A stretch of 64,000 nt of DNA from Burkholderia sp. USMB20 (GCF_000949135.2 NZ_JTAN02000018.1:186001-250000); one strand, 5' to 3'; shown: positions 8,532 through 17,352, counted from the stretch's first letter. The notes: a model not told the origin generated them from the letters alone. Numbers and translations: made by a program.

Positions 8532-9803
8532 TCAGGTTGCGCGCGGCCGGTGCGCGTCCTCGCCGAGGAACCGGTGCACGAAGGTCACGGCCATCGCGCC
8601 TTCGCCGACCGCCGACGCCACCCGCTTGACCGACCCCGACCGGACGTCGCCCGCCGCGAACGAACCGGGCACGCTCGTTTCCAGATGGTAGGGCCGGCGC
8701 TCGAGCGGCCACACGCGCTCGAACCCGGGACAGTCGTACAGGTCGCTGCCGGTGACCAGGTAGCCGCCCGCGTTGCGGATGATGTCCGTGTCCCTCGCCC
8801 ATTCGGTGTTCGGCGCACCGCCGATGCAGACGAACAGGTGCGTGGCCGGCAGCACCTCGCGCGCGCCGTCGTCCGAGCGCAGCACGATCGCTTCGAGGCG
8901 GCCGTCGCCGTGGAGCGCGTCGACATTCGAGCGGTACCGGACCGTCACGTTCGGCGTGCGCTCGATCCGGTCGACCAGGTAATGCGACAGCGTTGCCGCC
9001 AGCGATGCGCCGCGCACGATCATCGTGACTTCGCGTGCGTGCCGCGCGAAATTCATCACGGCCTGGCCCGCCGAGTTGCCGCCGCCGACGATGAACACGT
9101 GCTTGCCTTCGCACATCGGCGCCTCGCTCGAACCCGCGCCGTAGAACAGGCCGGCGTTGAGAAACCGCTGTTCGTCGGGCAGGCCGAGGCTGCGATATTC
9201 GATCCCGGTCGCGCAGATGTTCGTGCGCGCGGTCAGGATCGATCCGTCGGCCAGGTCGACGCGAATCTTGCCGTCGACGAACGTCGCGTGCACGCCCTCG
9301 CGCATCATCAGCAGCTCGACGCCGAATTTCACGGCCTGCTGGCGCGCCCGCTCGGCCAGCTCGGCCCCCGGAATGCCGTCCGGAAACCCCATGTAGTTCT
9401 CGATCATCGAACTCGTTCCCGCCTGCCCGCCGATCGCGTCGCGCTCGATCACGACGGCGCGCAGCCCTTCCGACGCCGCATAGACGGCCGCCGACAGGCC
9501 GGCCGGACCGGCGCCGTAGATCGACACGTCGTACTCGACGAAGCGCGGCCGGGCGACCCAGCCGAGCTTCGCGGCGATCTCCGGCAGCGTCGGCTGGTAG
9601 AGGCACGTGCCGTCCGGGAAGACCACGGCCGGCAGCCGGAGGTCGGCGAGCGGCGCGATGCCCAGTTCGCGCATGCAGTCGGTGTCGGACCTCAGTTCGC
9701 ACCACGCGTACTCGACCACGCCGCGCTTCAGGAAATCGCGAATTGCATAGGCTTCCTTGCTGTTCGGCAAGCCGATGACCTTGACATGCTGAGACTGCGT
9801 CAT
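8532..9803 (-). CDS. Glutaredoxin-like / thioredoxin-reductase-like FAD protein without CxxC
   Basis: A 423-residue fusion. Residues 1-82 resemble a thioredoxin/glutaredoxin fold: an LPAVVFPDG cis-Pro-like stretch is present, but GLPNSKE stands where CPYC would be. Residues 91-415 are an FAD/NAD(P)H pyridine-nucleotide oxidoreductase, with FAD-binding YGAGPAGLSAA at 96-106, NAD(P)H-binding VGGGNSAGQA and the final GSFAAGDVR. The redox-active CATC of thioredoxin reductases is replaced by GTSS (129-132). It therefore cannot act as a normal dithiol reductase; a ferredoxin/flavodoxin-reductase-like or FAD-only oxidoreductase role is more likely. I start at the ATG at 9803, which follows GGGAGGG; the upstream in-frame stretch to 9929 looks non-coding. 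It is divergent from the zinc-finger gene at 10010. Confidence 0.87.
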   Translation of the reverse strand: MTQSQHVKVIGLPNSKEAYAIRDFLKRGVVEYAWCELRSDTDCMRELGIAPLADLRLPAVVFPDGTCLYQPTLPEIAAKLGWVARPRFVEYDVSIYGAGPAGLSAAVYAASEGLRAVVIERDAIGGQAGTSSMIENYMGFPDGIPGAELAERARQQAVKFGVELLMMREGVHATFVDGKIRVDLADGSILTARTNICATGIEYRSLGLPDEQRFLNAGLFYGAGSSEAPMCEGKHVFIVGGGNSAGQAVMNFARHAREVTMIVRGASLAATLSHYLVDRIERTPNVTVRYRSNVDALHGDGRLEAIVLRSDDGAREVLPATHLFVCIGGAPNTEWARDTDIIRNAGGYLVTGSDLYDCPGFERVWPLERRPYHLETSVPGSFAAGDVRSGSVKRVASAVGEGAMAVTFVHRFLGEDAHRPRAT

Positions 9804-10009
9804 GAATCCCTCCCGGTAAGCGCACTGCCGCGTTTCGTGTCGGCCGCACTGGCGACTGTACGTCCTCGTCGCCTTCGCGCTGCCGCGGTTAACAAGAATT
9901 AAGGTCGGCGCGCGCCGTGTGCCGTCCACAATGAAGCCCGTTCACCTCCGCTTGCAGCGTCGTGCCGGCCGCGCTGCGAGCACCTGCGGCGCCGGCATCG
10001 GAGCGAAAG

Positions 10010-10282
10010 ATGACTACCACCTGCAGTCACCTCGGCGAAGCGCGCGTCCTGGATACCGACAAGGACTACTGCGAGGAGTGCGTGAAGTCCGGCAGCCGGT
10101 GGGTGCATCTGCGCCTGTGCCTGAGCTGCGGGCAAGTCGGTTGTTGCGACTCGTCGCCGAATCGCCACGCGAGCCGGCATTTCCACGAAACCGGCCATCC
10201 GCTCGCCCGTTCGATCGAGCCGGGCGAGCGCTGGGTATGGTGCTACGCGGACGAAGTCATGGCCGGCGAAATCGCGTCGTAG
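10010..10282 (+). CDS. UBP-type zinc-finger protein
   Basis: A 90-residue protein made almost entirely of a UBP (BUZ/PAZ-like) zinc finger. Candidate zinc ligands are C5, H7, C21, C24, C37, C40, C45, H53, H57, H59 and H63, which fits the family pattern of a compact finger with several metal sites. In eukaryotes this domain binds the free C-terminus of ubiquitin. Bacterial stand-alone versions are widespread but their role is not established, and no ubiquitin system is seen here. The ATG at 10010 is chosen because GGAGCG lies just upstream. It is divergent from the FAD reductase gene with about 200 bases between, so the two may be co-controlled. Confidence 0.85.
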   Translation: MTTTCSHLGEARVLDTDKDYCEECVKSGSRWVHLRLCLSCGQVGCCDSSPNRHASRHFHETGHPLARSIEPGERWVWCYADEVMAGEIAS

Positions 10283-10373
10283 CGCATCGCGCGCCGGCAT
10301 CCGGCACCCATTTCCACTGCGGGTAAACACCGCTCGATCGCGGCTTTGTCCTGCCGATCTTTTCCACTAGAAT

Positions 10374-10402
10374 TTATCGAACGATAACTTATCGACTGAT
10401 AA
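10374..10402. promoter_or_regulatory. Tandem palindromes TTATC-N4-GATAA before the catabolic operon
   Basis: Two copies, TTATCGAACGATAA (10374-10387) and TTATCGACTGATAA (10389-10402), lie head to tail with centres 15 bases apart, just before the ribosome-binding site GAGGTG and the ATG at 10417. The first copy is a perfect palindrome apart from its two central bases. A third copy lies at 1009-1022, before the FixJ-type regulator. The position, close to the start codon, suggests an operator overlapping the promoter. The binding protein is unknown. Confidence 0.6.
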
Positions 10403-10416
10403 ACACGAGGTGTCCC

Positions 10417-10899
10417 ATGCCTGTATCCAGACTTGCGCACTACTCGATCCGCACGCTCGATCTCGAGAAATCGTGCCGGTTCTATGAACGCGTGCTCGGC
10501 TTCAAACGCGGCTATCGTCCGCCGTTCGACTTTCCGGGCGCATGGCTCTACAAGGGCGGCGACGAAGCCGATTACGGCACCGTGCACATCATCGGCGTCG
10601 ATCCGTCCAATCCGGACGGCCTTGCCGCCTATCTCGGCGACAAGGCGCTGCCGGCCACCGGCACGGGCACCGTCGACCACATCGCGTTCCTCGCGACCGG
10701 CGTCGAAGCCATGTGGGGCACGCTGCGCGCCGAGAACGTGCCGTGGCGCGACCGCACGGTGCCGAGCCTCGGGCTGCATCAGATCTTCATCGAGGATCCG
10801 TCCGGCGTGACGATCGAACTCAACTTCCCTGCCGCCGAGGTCGAGGGCCTCGCGCTTCCCGACGCGGCCGCATCGGCCGGCGCATCCACCGGAGACTGA
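10417..10899 (+). CDS. VOC (glyoxalase/dioxygenase fold) protein
   Basis: A 160-residue vicinal-oxygen-chelate protein with the two expected beta-alpha-beta-beta-beta halves: RLAHYSIRTLDLEKS and YERVLGF at the start, VDHIAFLA and IELNFP in the second half. Candidate metal ligands are H8, the His of VDHIAF and the Glu of IELNFP. The family includes glyoxalases, extradiol dioxygenases and isomerases, so a ring-cleavage or isomerase step is possible but not shown. Its stop is one base before the start of the monooxygenase at 10901, so the two are co-transcribed. The operon begins right after the tandem palindromes at 10374-10402. Confidence 0.85.
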   Translation: MPVSRLAHYSIRTLDLEKSCRFYERVLGFKRGYRPPFDFPGAWLYKGGDEADYGTVHIIGVDPSNPDGLAAYLGDKALPATGTGTVDHIAFLATGVEAMWGTLRAENVPWRDRTVPSLGLHQIFIEDPSGVTIELNFPAAEVEGLALPDAAASAGASTGD

Positions 10900-10900
10900 C

Positions 10901-12127
10901 ATGAACAACATCACTGCAAGCAAACGCAAGGCCGCGATCGTCGGCGGCTCGCTGGGCGGCCTGTTCGCCGCCAACCTCCTGCTGCGCAACGGCTGGGACG
11001 TGGACGTCTACGAGCGGGTGCCCGAGGCGCTGTCGGGCCGTGGTGCCGGCATCGTCACGCATCCGGAACTGTTCGACGTGATGCTCGCCGCGGGCGTGCG
11101 CATCGACGCGTCGATCGGCGTCAAGGTCGAGTCGCGCATCACGCTGTCGCAGGACGGCGCCGTGGAATCGGAACGGCGCTTGCCGCAGACGCTCACCGCG
11201 TGGAGCAAGATGTACCACGTGCTGCGTGCGGCGCTGCCCGATCAGCACTATCACGCGGGCGCCGTCGTGACCGACGTCGCGGACGGGCCGGAGCACGCGT
11301 CTATCACGCTGTCCGACGGCTCGGTCGTGCATGCCGATCTCGTCATTGCCGCCGACGGGTTCCGTTCCGCGATTCGCGAGCGGCTGCTGCCGGACGCGCA
11401 GTTGCAATACGCGGGCTATGTCGCATGGCGCGGGCTGGTCGACGAAGCCGCGCTGTCGGAAGCGACCCACGCGAGCCTGTTCGACAAGTTCGCGTTCGGC
11501 TTGCCGCCGCACGAACAGATCCTCGGCTACCCGGTCGCCGGCCAGGGCAACAGCACGCAACCCGGCGAGCGCCGCTACAACTTCGTCTGGTATCGCGCGA
11601 CGCGCGAAGACACCGACCTGCCGAACCTGCTGACCGACGAGACCGGCAAGCTGTGGGCCGGCGGCATTCCGCCGACGCTGATCCGGCGCGACGTCCTCGC
11701 CGATCTCGAGGACGCGGCCCACGCGCTGCTCGCGCCGCAGTTCGCGGAAGTCGTCGCACGCGCGACGCAGCCGCTGTTCCAGCCGATCTACGACCTCGAA
11801 GTGCCGCGCATGGCGTTCGGCCGGATCGCGCTGCTCGGCGACGCCGCATTCGTCGCGCGGCCGCATTGCGGAATGGGCGTCACGAAGGCGGCCGGCGATG
11901 CGCTCGCGCTCGTCGCGTCGCTCGCCACGCGCGCCGACACGCTCGACGCGCTGTGCGAATACAGCGAGACGCGCACCGCCTTCGGCGTCGCGATCGTGCA
12001 GCACGCGCGCCATCTCGGCGCGTACATGCAGGCACAACTGAAAAACGACACCGAGCGCGAAATGGCCGAGCGCTATCGCACGCCGGAAGTCGTGATGCGG
12101 GAAACCGCGGTGCCGCCGCATTTCTGA
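10901..12127 (+). CDS. FAD-dependent aromatic hydroxylase, 2,6-dihydroxypyridine-monooxygenase-like (paralogue A)
   Basis: A 408-residue class A flavin monooxygenase. The FAD-binding start reads VGGSLGGL, followed by the DG motif in IAADGFRSAIRERL and the GD motif in IALLGDAAF. The GGS variant of GxGxxG and the stretch YVAWRGLVDE resemble 2,6-dihydroxypyridine 3-monooxygenase and related pyridine hydroxylases. Such enzymes use NAD(P)H and O2 to hydroxylate an activated aromatic ring in the cytosol. It is the second gene of the operon that starts at 10417 and precedes the DUF485/symporter pair. Two shorter paralogues lie at 15556 and 22521. The exact substrate cannot be read from the sequence; a hydroxylated N-heteroaromatic is the best guess. 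Confidence 0.87.
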   Translation: MNNITASKRKAAIVGGSLGGLFAANLLLRNGWDVDVYERVPEALSGRGAGIVTHPELFDVMLAAGVRIDASIGVKVESRITLSQDGAVESERRLPQTLTAWSKMYHVLRAALPDQHYHAGAVVTDVADGPEHASITLSDGSVVHADLVIAADGFRSAIRERLLPDAQLQYAGYVAWRGLVDEAALSEATHASLFDKFAFGLPPHEQILGYPVAGQGNSTQPGERRYNFVWYRATREDTDLPNLLTDETGKLWAGGIPPTLIRRDVLADLEDAAHALLAPQFAEVVARATQPLFQPIYDLEVPRMAFGRIALLGDAAFVARPHCGMGVTKAAGDALALVASLATRADTLDALCEYSETRTAFGVAIVQHARHLGAYMQAQLKNDTEREMAERYRTPEVVMRETAVPPHF

Positions 12128-12221
12128 GCCGCATTTCCGAGCCGGGCACGGGCGGGCGCCGCGCACGAGACGCGCGACGCCCGACGCCCGGCCGTGACAT
12201 TCGATCCATCGAGGAGACACC

Positions 12222-12581
12222 GTGAACCACCCGCTTCCGGCCACCGCCGGCACCGCGCCCGACCTGGATTCGCCGCCGCAGGCCATGCATCCGCTGCTGC
12301 GCGACGCCCGTTTTCGCACGCTCGTCAGGCGCAGAAGGCTGCTCGCCTGGTCGCTGACGCTCGTCATGCTCACCCTCTATTTCGCGTTCATCCTGACGCT
12401 CGCGTTTTCGCCGGCGCTGCTCGGCCAGCCGATCGTGCCGGGCCGGCCGACGCCATGGGGCATCCCGGTCGGCTTCGGCATGTTCGTCGTCACGTTCGCG
12501 CTCGTCGCGCTGTACGTATTCCAGGCCAATTCGGTCCACGACGCGCTCGTCGCGTCCCTTCGTCACGGAGACACGCCATGA
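12222..12581 (+). CDS. DUF485 small membrane protein, symporter partner
   Basis: A 119-residue inner-membrane protein with two hydrophobic segments (about residues 45-70 and 85-108) after a Pro/Ala-rich start. DUF485 proteins are usually encoded just before ActP-type solute:sodium symporters and are thought to help them. Here the stop overlaps the symporter ATG in an ATGA junction (12578-12581), which implies translational coupling. A ribosome-binding site GAGGAG lies before its ATG. Confidence 0.88.
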   Translation: MNHPLPATAGTAPDLDSPPQAMHPLLRDARFRTLVRRRRLLAWSLTLVMLTLYFAFILTLAFSPALLGQPIVPGRPTPWGIPVGFGMFVVTFALVALYVFQANSVHDALVASLRHGDTP

Positions 12582-14224
12582 AACGCCTGCTCCTCGCCGC
12601 GATCGCCGCCGCTGGGACGGCACCGGCGTTCGCGGCCGGCCCCGCGGCGATCGCACACGGGCACAACCCGGTCGCGATCGGCATGTTCCTGCTGTTCGTC
12701 GCGTCGACGCTCGTCATCACGCGCTGGGCCGCGCGCAAGAATCACAGCGTGGCCGACCACTATGCGGCCGGCGGCCGGATCACCGCGTTCCAGAACGGCT
12801 GGGCGATCGCCGGCGACTACATGTCCGCGGCATCGCTGCTCGGCATTTCCGCGCTGGTGTTCACGAGCGGCTACGACGGCCTGATCTATTCGGTCGGCTT
12901 TCTCGCGAGCTGGCCGATCATCCTGTTCCTGATCGCCGAGCCGCTGCGCAACCTCGGCAAGTACACGCTCGCCGACGTCGTGTCCTATCGCCTGCGGCAA
13001 CGGCCGATCCGCGCGTTCGCGGCGTCGAGCTCGATCGTCATCGTGCTGCTGTATCTCGTGTCGCAGATGGTCGGCGCGGGCAAGCTCGTCGAACTGCTGT
13101 TCGGTCTCGACTACACGGTCGCGGTGCTCGTCGTCGGCGTGCTGATGGTCGTCTACGTATTCTTCGGCGGGATGCTCGCGACCACCTGGATCCAGATCAT
13201 CAAGGCCGTGCTGCTGCTCGCCGGCGCGGCGTTCATGGCGTTCATGGTGCTCGGCCGTTTCGGATTCAGCCTCGACGCACTGTTCGCGCAGGCAGTCAGC
13301 GTGCATCCGAAGCATGCGGCGATCCTGCGTCCGGGCGGCCTGGTCTCCGATCCGGTCTCCGCCGTGTCGCTCGGCCTCGCGCTGATCTTCGGCACGGCGG
13401 GCCTTCCGCACATCCTGATGCGCTTCTTCACGGTCGGCGACGTCAAGGCTGCCCGCAAGAGCATCCTCCATGCGACCGGCATCGTCGGCGTCGGCTACGT
13501 GCTGATCGTGATCATCGGCTTCGGCACCATCGCGCTCGTCGCGCCGGACCCGCAATACCACGACGCGTCCGGCGCCGTGACGGGCGGCGCGAACATGGTG
13601 GCGATCCACCTCGCGCACGCGGTCGGCGGCAACGTGTTCCTCGGCTTCATCTGCGCGGTCGCGTTCTCGACCATCCTCGCCGTGGTCGCCGGACTCACGC
13701 TCGCGGGCTCGTCGGCGATCTCGCACGATCTCTACGCGAACGTGCTGCGCCGCGGACGCGCATCCGACCAGGAGGAAATGCGCGTGGCGCGCGCGACGAC
13801 CGTGGTGCTCGGCGTGCTCGCGATCCTGCTCGGCATCGCGTTCGAGAAGCAGAACATCGCGTTCATCGTCAGCCTCACGTTCTCGATCGCGGCGAGCTCG
13901 AACTTTCCGGTGCTGCTGCTCTCGATCTACTGGCGCGGGCTCACGACGCGCGGCGCGGTGCTCGGCGGCCTGCTCGGGCTCGCCACCGCCGTCACGCTCA
14001 CGGTGCTGAGCCCGACGGTGTGGGTGACGGTGCTCGGTCATGCGCATGCGGTCTATCCGTACGAATACCCGGCACTGTTCTCGATGGCGGCGGCGTTCGC
14101 CGGCGTCGTCCTGTTCTCCGTCACCGATCGCTCGGCCCGCGCGCGACACGAGCGTGCGCAGTTCGACACCCAGCTCGTCGCGTGCGAAATGGGCACCACA
14201 ACGGGCACCACACAACGCGGCTGA
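12578..14224 (+). CDS. ActP-like solute:sodium (monocarboxylate) symporter
   Basis: A 548-residue SSS-family transporter with a cleavable-looking signal ([19 protein letters not shown]) and about 13 membrane segments. Typical features are [32 protein letters not shown] and [13 protein letters not shown], all close to acetate/glycolate permease ActP. In this family Na+ drives uptake of short carboxylates. In this setting, between ring hydroxylases and an ACMSD-like amidohydrolase, it more likely imports the aromatic acid or a breakdown product (inference). It is translationally coupled to the DUF485 gene. The next gene starts about 30 bases later. Confidence 0.88.
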   Translation: MKRLLLAAIAAAGTAPAFAAGPAAIAHGHNPVAIGMFLLFVASTLVITRWAARKNHSVADHYAAGGRITAFQNGWAIAGDYMSAASLLGISALVFTSGYDGLIYSVGFLASWPIILFLIAEPLRNLGKYTLADVVSYRLRQRPIRAFAASSSIVIVLLYLVSQMVGAGKLVELLFGLDYTVAVLVVGVLMVVYVFFGGMLATTWIQIIKAVLLLAGAAFMAFMVLGRFGFSLDALFAQAVSVHPKHAAILRPGGLVSDPVSAVSLGLALIFGTAGLPHILMRFFTVGDVKAARKSILHATGIVGVGYVLIVIIGFGTIALVAPDPQYHDASGAVTGGANMVAIHLAHAVGGNVFLGFICAVAFSTILAVVAGLTLAGSSAISHDLYANVLRRGRASDQEEMRVARATTVVLGVLAILLGIAFEKQNIAFIVSLTFSIAASSNFPVLLLSIYWRGLTTRGAVLGGLLGLATAVTLTVLSPTVWVTVLGHAHAVYPYEYPALFSMAAAFAGVVLFSVTDRSARARHERAQFDTQLVACEMGTTTGTTQRG

Positions 14225-14253
14225 GCCGCACGATTCGAAGAGCCGACATCCTC

Positions 14254-15399
14254 ATGAGACATCCCACGTTGACCTGCACCTGCTGCCCGTCGCCGGCCCG
14301 GCGACGCCTGCTCGGCACGTTCGCCGCGCTCGCCGGCACGGCCTTGGCCGGCCGTTCGGCACCGGCTGCCGCAACCGCGAGCACGCCGGCCGCATCGGCC
14401 ACCGCGCCGCTGCAGCGGCCGCGCGCGATCGACATCCACGCGCACTACTACCCGGAAAGCTTTTGCAATCTGGTCGGCGGCGAAGGCAAGCGCTTCGGCG
14501 GGTCGTTCACGTGCGACGACGCGTCGTTCACGTTCCGCACGCCCGCCGGCGGCCTCGGGCCGCTGCCGATGAAGTTCATCGACGTCGACGCGCGGCTGCG
14601 GGACATGGATGCGTCCGGTGTCGACGTCCAGGCGCTGTCGCTCAGCGTGCCGATGGCGTACTGGGCCGACCGGCCGTTCAATGCGAAGCTCGCGCGCGAC
14701 TGGAACTCGGCCGCGTCGCGCGTCTACGAGCGGCATCCGACGCGCTTCGTCGTACTCGCGACGCTGCCGATGCTGAACGCGACCGACGCGATCGACGAAC
14801 TCGAGCGCGCCGCGCAGCTGCCGGGCGTGCGCGGCGTGTACATGGGCACCAACATCGACAATCGCGATCTCGACGACCCGTCGTTCGCACCGGTCTTCGC
14901 GCGCATCGAGCAACTGAACCTGCCCGTGTTCCTGCATCCGCAGCAAACGGTCGGCGGCGCACGGCTCGGCGATTTCTACCTGAGCAACCTGCTCGGCAAT
15001 CCGTTCGACACGGCGATCGCGGCCGCGCACCTGATCCTCGGTGGCGTGCTCGACCGCCATCCGGACCTGCACTTCACGCTGCCGCATGCCGGCGGCGCGT
15101 TGCCGATCGTCGCGGGGCGCCTCGACGCGGGCTGGACCGTGCGCCCCGAAACGCGCCGGCTCGCGCAGAAGCCCAGCAGCTATCTGCGGCGCTTCAGCTA
15201 CGACACGGTGTCCCACTCCGGGCCGGTGCTGGACTTCCTGATCGCGAACGTCGGCATCGACCGGCTCGTGCTCGGCAGCGACTACTGCTTCGACATGGGT
15301 TACGAACAACCGGTCCGCTTTCTCGACCGGCTCGACCTGAGCGCGGCCCAGCGCGCGCAGATACTCGGCGGCAATGCGGGGAAGCTGCTGCGGATCTAG
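14254..15399 (+). CDS. Tat-exported amidohydrolase 2 (ACMSD-like decarboxylase/hydrolase)
   Basis: A 381-residue metal-dependent TIM-barrel enzyme of the amidohydrolase 2 family. Metal-binding motifs are visible: IDIHAHYYPESF (HxH near residue 60), FLHPQQ, LPHAGGALP and the late Asp in VLGSDYCF. The family holds decarboxylases such as ACMSD, gamma-resorcylate decarboxylase and the 3,6-dihydroxypicolinate decarboxylase PicC, as well as hydrolases. The N-terminus has ARRRLLGTFAALAGTALAG, a twin-arginine signal, so the enzyme probably works folded in the periplasm or is membrane-anchored, which is uncommon for decarboxylases of this group. It sits between the symporter and monooxygenase B. The start at 14254 gives the complete signal. 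Confidence 0.83.
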   Translation: MRHPTLTCTCCPSPARRRLLGTFAALAGTALAGRSAPAAATASTPAASATAPLQRPRAIDIHAHYYPESFCNLVGGEGKRFGGSFTCDDASFTFRTPAGGLGPLPMKFIDVDARLRDMDASGVDVQALSLSVPMAYWADRPFNAKLARDWNSAASRVYERHPTRFVVLATLPMLNATDAIDELERAAQLPGVRGVYMGTNIDNRDLDDPSFAPVFARIEQLNLPVFLHPQQTVGGARLGDFYLSNLLGNPFDTAIAAAHLILGGVLDRHPDLHFTLPHAGGALPIVAGRLDAGWTVRPETRRLAQKPSSYLRRFSYDTVSHSGPVLDFLIANVGIDRLVLGSDYCFDMGYEQPVRFLDRLDLSAAQRAQILGGNAGKLLRI

Positions 15400-15555
15400 C
15401 GCGATCGGGCCGCCATGTCGCGCTCGCGCGACGACGCTTGCACGATCGGCGCAGCCCGCCGGCCGACATGCCATCATCCGGCGAGCCGTCGGCCCGGCAC
15501 ATGTCGCCGCGCAGCCGGGCCGCCATGCCGCTTTTCCAACAAGGAACCACGCAGG

Positions 15556-16680
15556 ATGAAGATAGCCATTGCCGGCGGGTCGATCGCCGGTCTCGCAACC
15601 GCGTTGACGCTCGATTGCATCGGGCACGACGTGACGGTCTACGAGCGCTCGCCGTCGCCGCTGCGTGGCCAGGGCGGCGGCGTGGCCGTGCTGCGCCGGA
15701 TGATGGCGTTTCTCGAACAGCATGGCCGTCATTGCCGGCAGGCGCTCAGCGTGCCGACCCGTCGGCGACGCTGGATCGACCGCGCCGGCATCGTCACGCG
15801 CGACGAACCCGAAATGCTGCCGTTCTCGTCGTGGGACGCCGTCTACCGCTCGCTGTGCGAGACGCTGCCGCACGGACGCATCCGTTATGGCCGCGCGGTC
15901 AGCGGCTTCGAGCAGGATGCCGACGGGGTCGACGTGCACCTGGGCGACGAGCGCATCCGCGCGGACGTGCTGATCGCCGCCGACGGCGCGGGCTCGAGCC
16001 TGCGCACGCGCCTGTTTCCCGACCATGCGCCGTCGTTCGCCGGCTACCTCGCGTGGCGCGGCATCGTCGACGAAGCCGGCTTCGAGCCCGCCGCGATCGC
16101 GCCTCTGGTCGAGAACATGACGCTACACAAGGCGCCGGGCGAACTGTTCATGGCGTTCCTGATTCCGGCGCTCGACGGCTCGCTCGCGCCGGGCACGCGC
16201 CGCTTCAACTGGCTCTGGTATCGCAACGAAGCCAATCGCGCCGCGCTGCGCCGCCACCTGACCGACCGGAACGGCAACGTCCATCATGCGTCCGTGCACC
16301 CCGGCATGCTTGCCGACGAGACCGTTGCGTCGCTGCGGCAACTGGCGCAAGAACGCTTGCCGGCATCGCTGTCGCAGCTGGTGCTCGCGACACGCGCGCC
16401 GTTCAACCAGGCGATCTTCGACGTGCTGAGCCCCAACTTCGCCGACGGTCGCGTCGCACTGGTCGGCGATGCGGCCTGCACCGTGCGCCCGCATACGGCG
16501 TCCGGCACATCGAAGGCGGCGGCCGATGCCGTGTCGCTCGCGCAAGCGCTGCCGGCAGACGCGGCCGATGTCGTCGCGCGCCTCGCGCAATGGTCGGCGC
16601 GGCGGCGCGAGGACGTGACCGCGTTGCTCGAGAAAGGGCCGCAACTCGCCGCATCGTTCGGCCTCGGCTCGCCGCGCTGA
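15556..16680 (+). CDS. FAD-dependent aromatic hydroxylase (paralogue B)
   Basis: A 374-residue flavin monooxygenase starting MKIAIAGGSIAGLA, with the DG motif in IAADGAGSSLRTRLF and GD in VALVGDAACTVRPH. The GGSIAGL signature and YLAWRGIVDE place it with the dihydroxypyridine-monooxygenase-like group. It is strikingly similar to paralogue C at 22521 (shared RRRRWIDRAG, LPFSSWD, GELFMAF), so one is a duplicate of the other, while paralogue A is more distant. A ribosome-binding site GCAGG is only a few bases from the ATG at 15556. A cytosolic NAD(P)H/O2-dependent ring hydroxylation is expected. The substrate is unknown. Confidence 0.87.
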   Translation: MKIAIAGGSIAGLATALTLDCIGHDVTVYERSPSPLRGQGGGVAVLRRMMAFLEQHGRHCRQALSVPTRRRRWIDRAGIVTRDEPEMLPFSSWDAVYRSLCETLPHGRIRYGRAVSGFEQDADGVDVHLGDERIRADVLIAADGAGSSLRTRLFPDHAPSFAGYLAWRGIVDEAGFEPAAIAPLVENMTLHKAPGELFMAFLIPALDGSLAPGTRRFNWLWYRNEANRAALRRHLTDRNGNVHHASVHPGMLADETVASLRQLAQERLPASLSQLVLATRAPFNQAIFDVLSPNFADGRVALVGDAACTVRPHTASGTSKAAADAVSLAQALPADAADVVARLAQWSARRREDVTALLEKGPQLAASFGLGSPR

Positions 16681-17097
16681 GGCCATTGCATGATGTTCTG
16701 CGCTCGCCCTCTGCTTCGTTATCCTTACCTTATCGCATCGGCGGGCACGTTCTTCGACGGAACCCGCCCGGTCGACTCCGCACGGCGCGGCCATTCCTGC
16801 GCCGACCTGTTTTGCCACGCGAATCATTCGACCCGCGCACGGCCGCAAGAAAGTGATCGCCGCCAACCGGTGGACGAACGTGTGCAACTTCACGTTCGTG
16901 CTGCTCGCGCCGGTGCCGGCGCCGCTCGCGCGCAAGTCACGGCCGGCGTGTGCGTGTGCGTGTGCGCGTGCGCCGCCCGTCACCGTTCAGAACGATTCAG
17001 CGCGGCTTCAGGAATTGCCGCCGACGCCAGCGTAGACTGCCTCCATCAATCGCCGCGCGGCCTCTGGCCCGCGCGCCCCCACCCCAGGAGTGACGAC
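16681..17097. other. Intergenic stretch before the molybdenum hydroxylase operon
   Basis: About 400 bases with no convincing gene. It contains a moderately AT-rich patch near 16717-16741 (TTATCCTTACCTTATCGC), the best promoter candidate for the cytochrome/Fe-S/Mo operon, and a short GTGTGC repeat at 16948. Open frames here have irregular codon use. Confidence 0.4.
16948..16965. repeat. GTGTGC hexamer x3
   Basis: Three perfect copies of GTGTGC in tandem, followed by GCGTGCG. The tract is intergenic. Its purine-pyrimidine alternation could favour Z-form DNA or copy-number slippage. Confidence 0.7.
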
Positions 17098-17352
17098 ATG
17101 ATTTCCGCCGCGAATCGCTGCGGCCGGACAGGCCTCGCATGGCCGGATCGATCGGCCATGCCGCATCGCCATCCGGCGGCCCCGGCTGCGACATCCGCCG
17201 CCGGCACGCGCTGTCCAGGCCGCGCACATCGGCCCGCGCGCCGCGCCACACCGGTGCGCGCCGCAGCGGGCAACCGGCCTGGCCGGCGTCCGTTCCCGTG
17301 CCACGCCAATTGCATGACGCCGGACGAACCGGTTCGCGTGGAGCGCGCATGA
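17098..17352 (+). CDS. Doubtful small ORF coupled to the cytochrome c gene
   Basis: An 84-codon frame from an ATG preceded by a good ribosome-binding site (CCAGGAGTGACGAC). Its stop overlaps the cytochrome start in an ATGA junction, just as the next two genes overlap. The peptide (starting MISAANRCGRTGLAW) is Arg/Pro/Ala rich with four Cys, has no signal or membrane segment and matches nothing I know. It may be a leader that sets up translation of the cytochrome gene, or chance. Confidence 0.3.
   Translation: MISAANRCGRTGLAWPDRSAMPHRHPAAPAATSAAGTRCPGRAHRPARRATPVRAAAGNRPGRRPFPCHANCMTPDEPVRVERA

Noticed and set aside
16948-16978. A CRISPR-like or phase-variable repeat
   Set aside because: Only three hexamers occur, without spacers and outside any gene.
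16690-17097. A possible coding region upstream of the cytochrome gene
   Set aside because: Codon use is irregular, the peptide has no family features, and the stretch includes a GTGTGC repeat.
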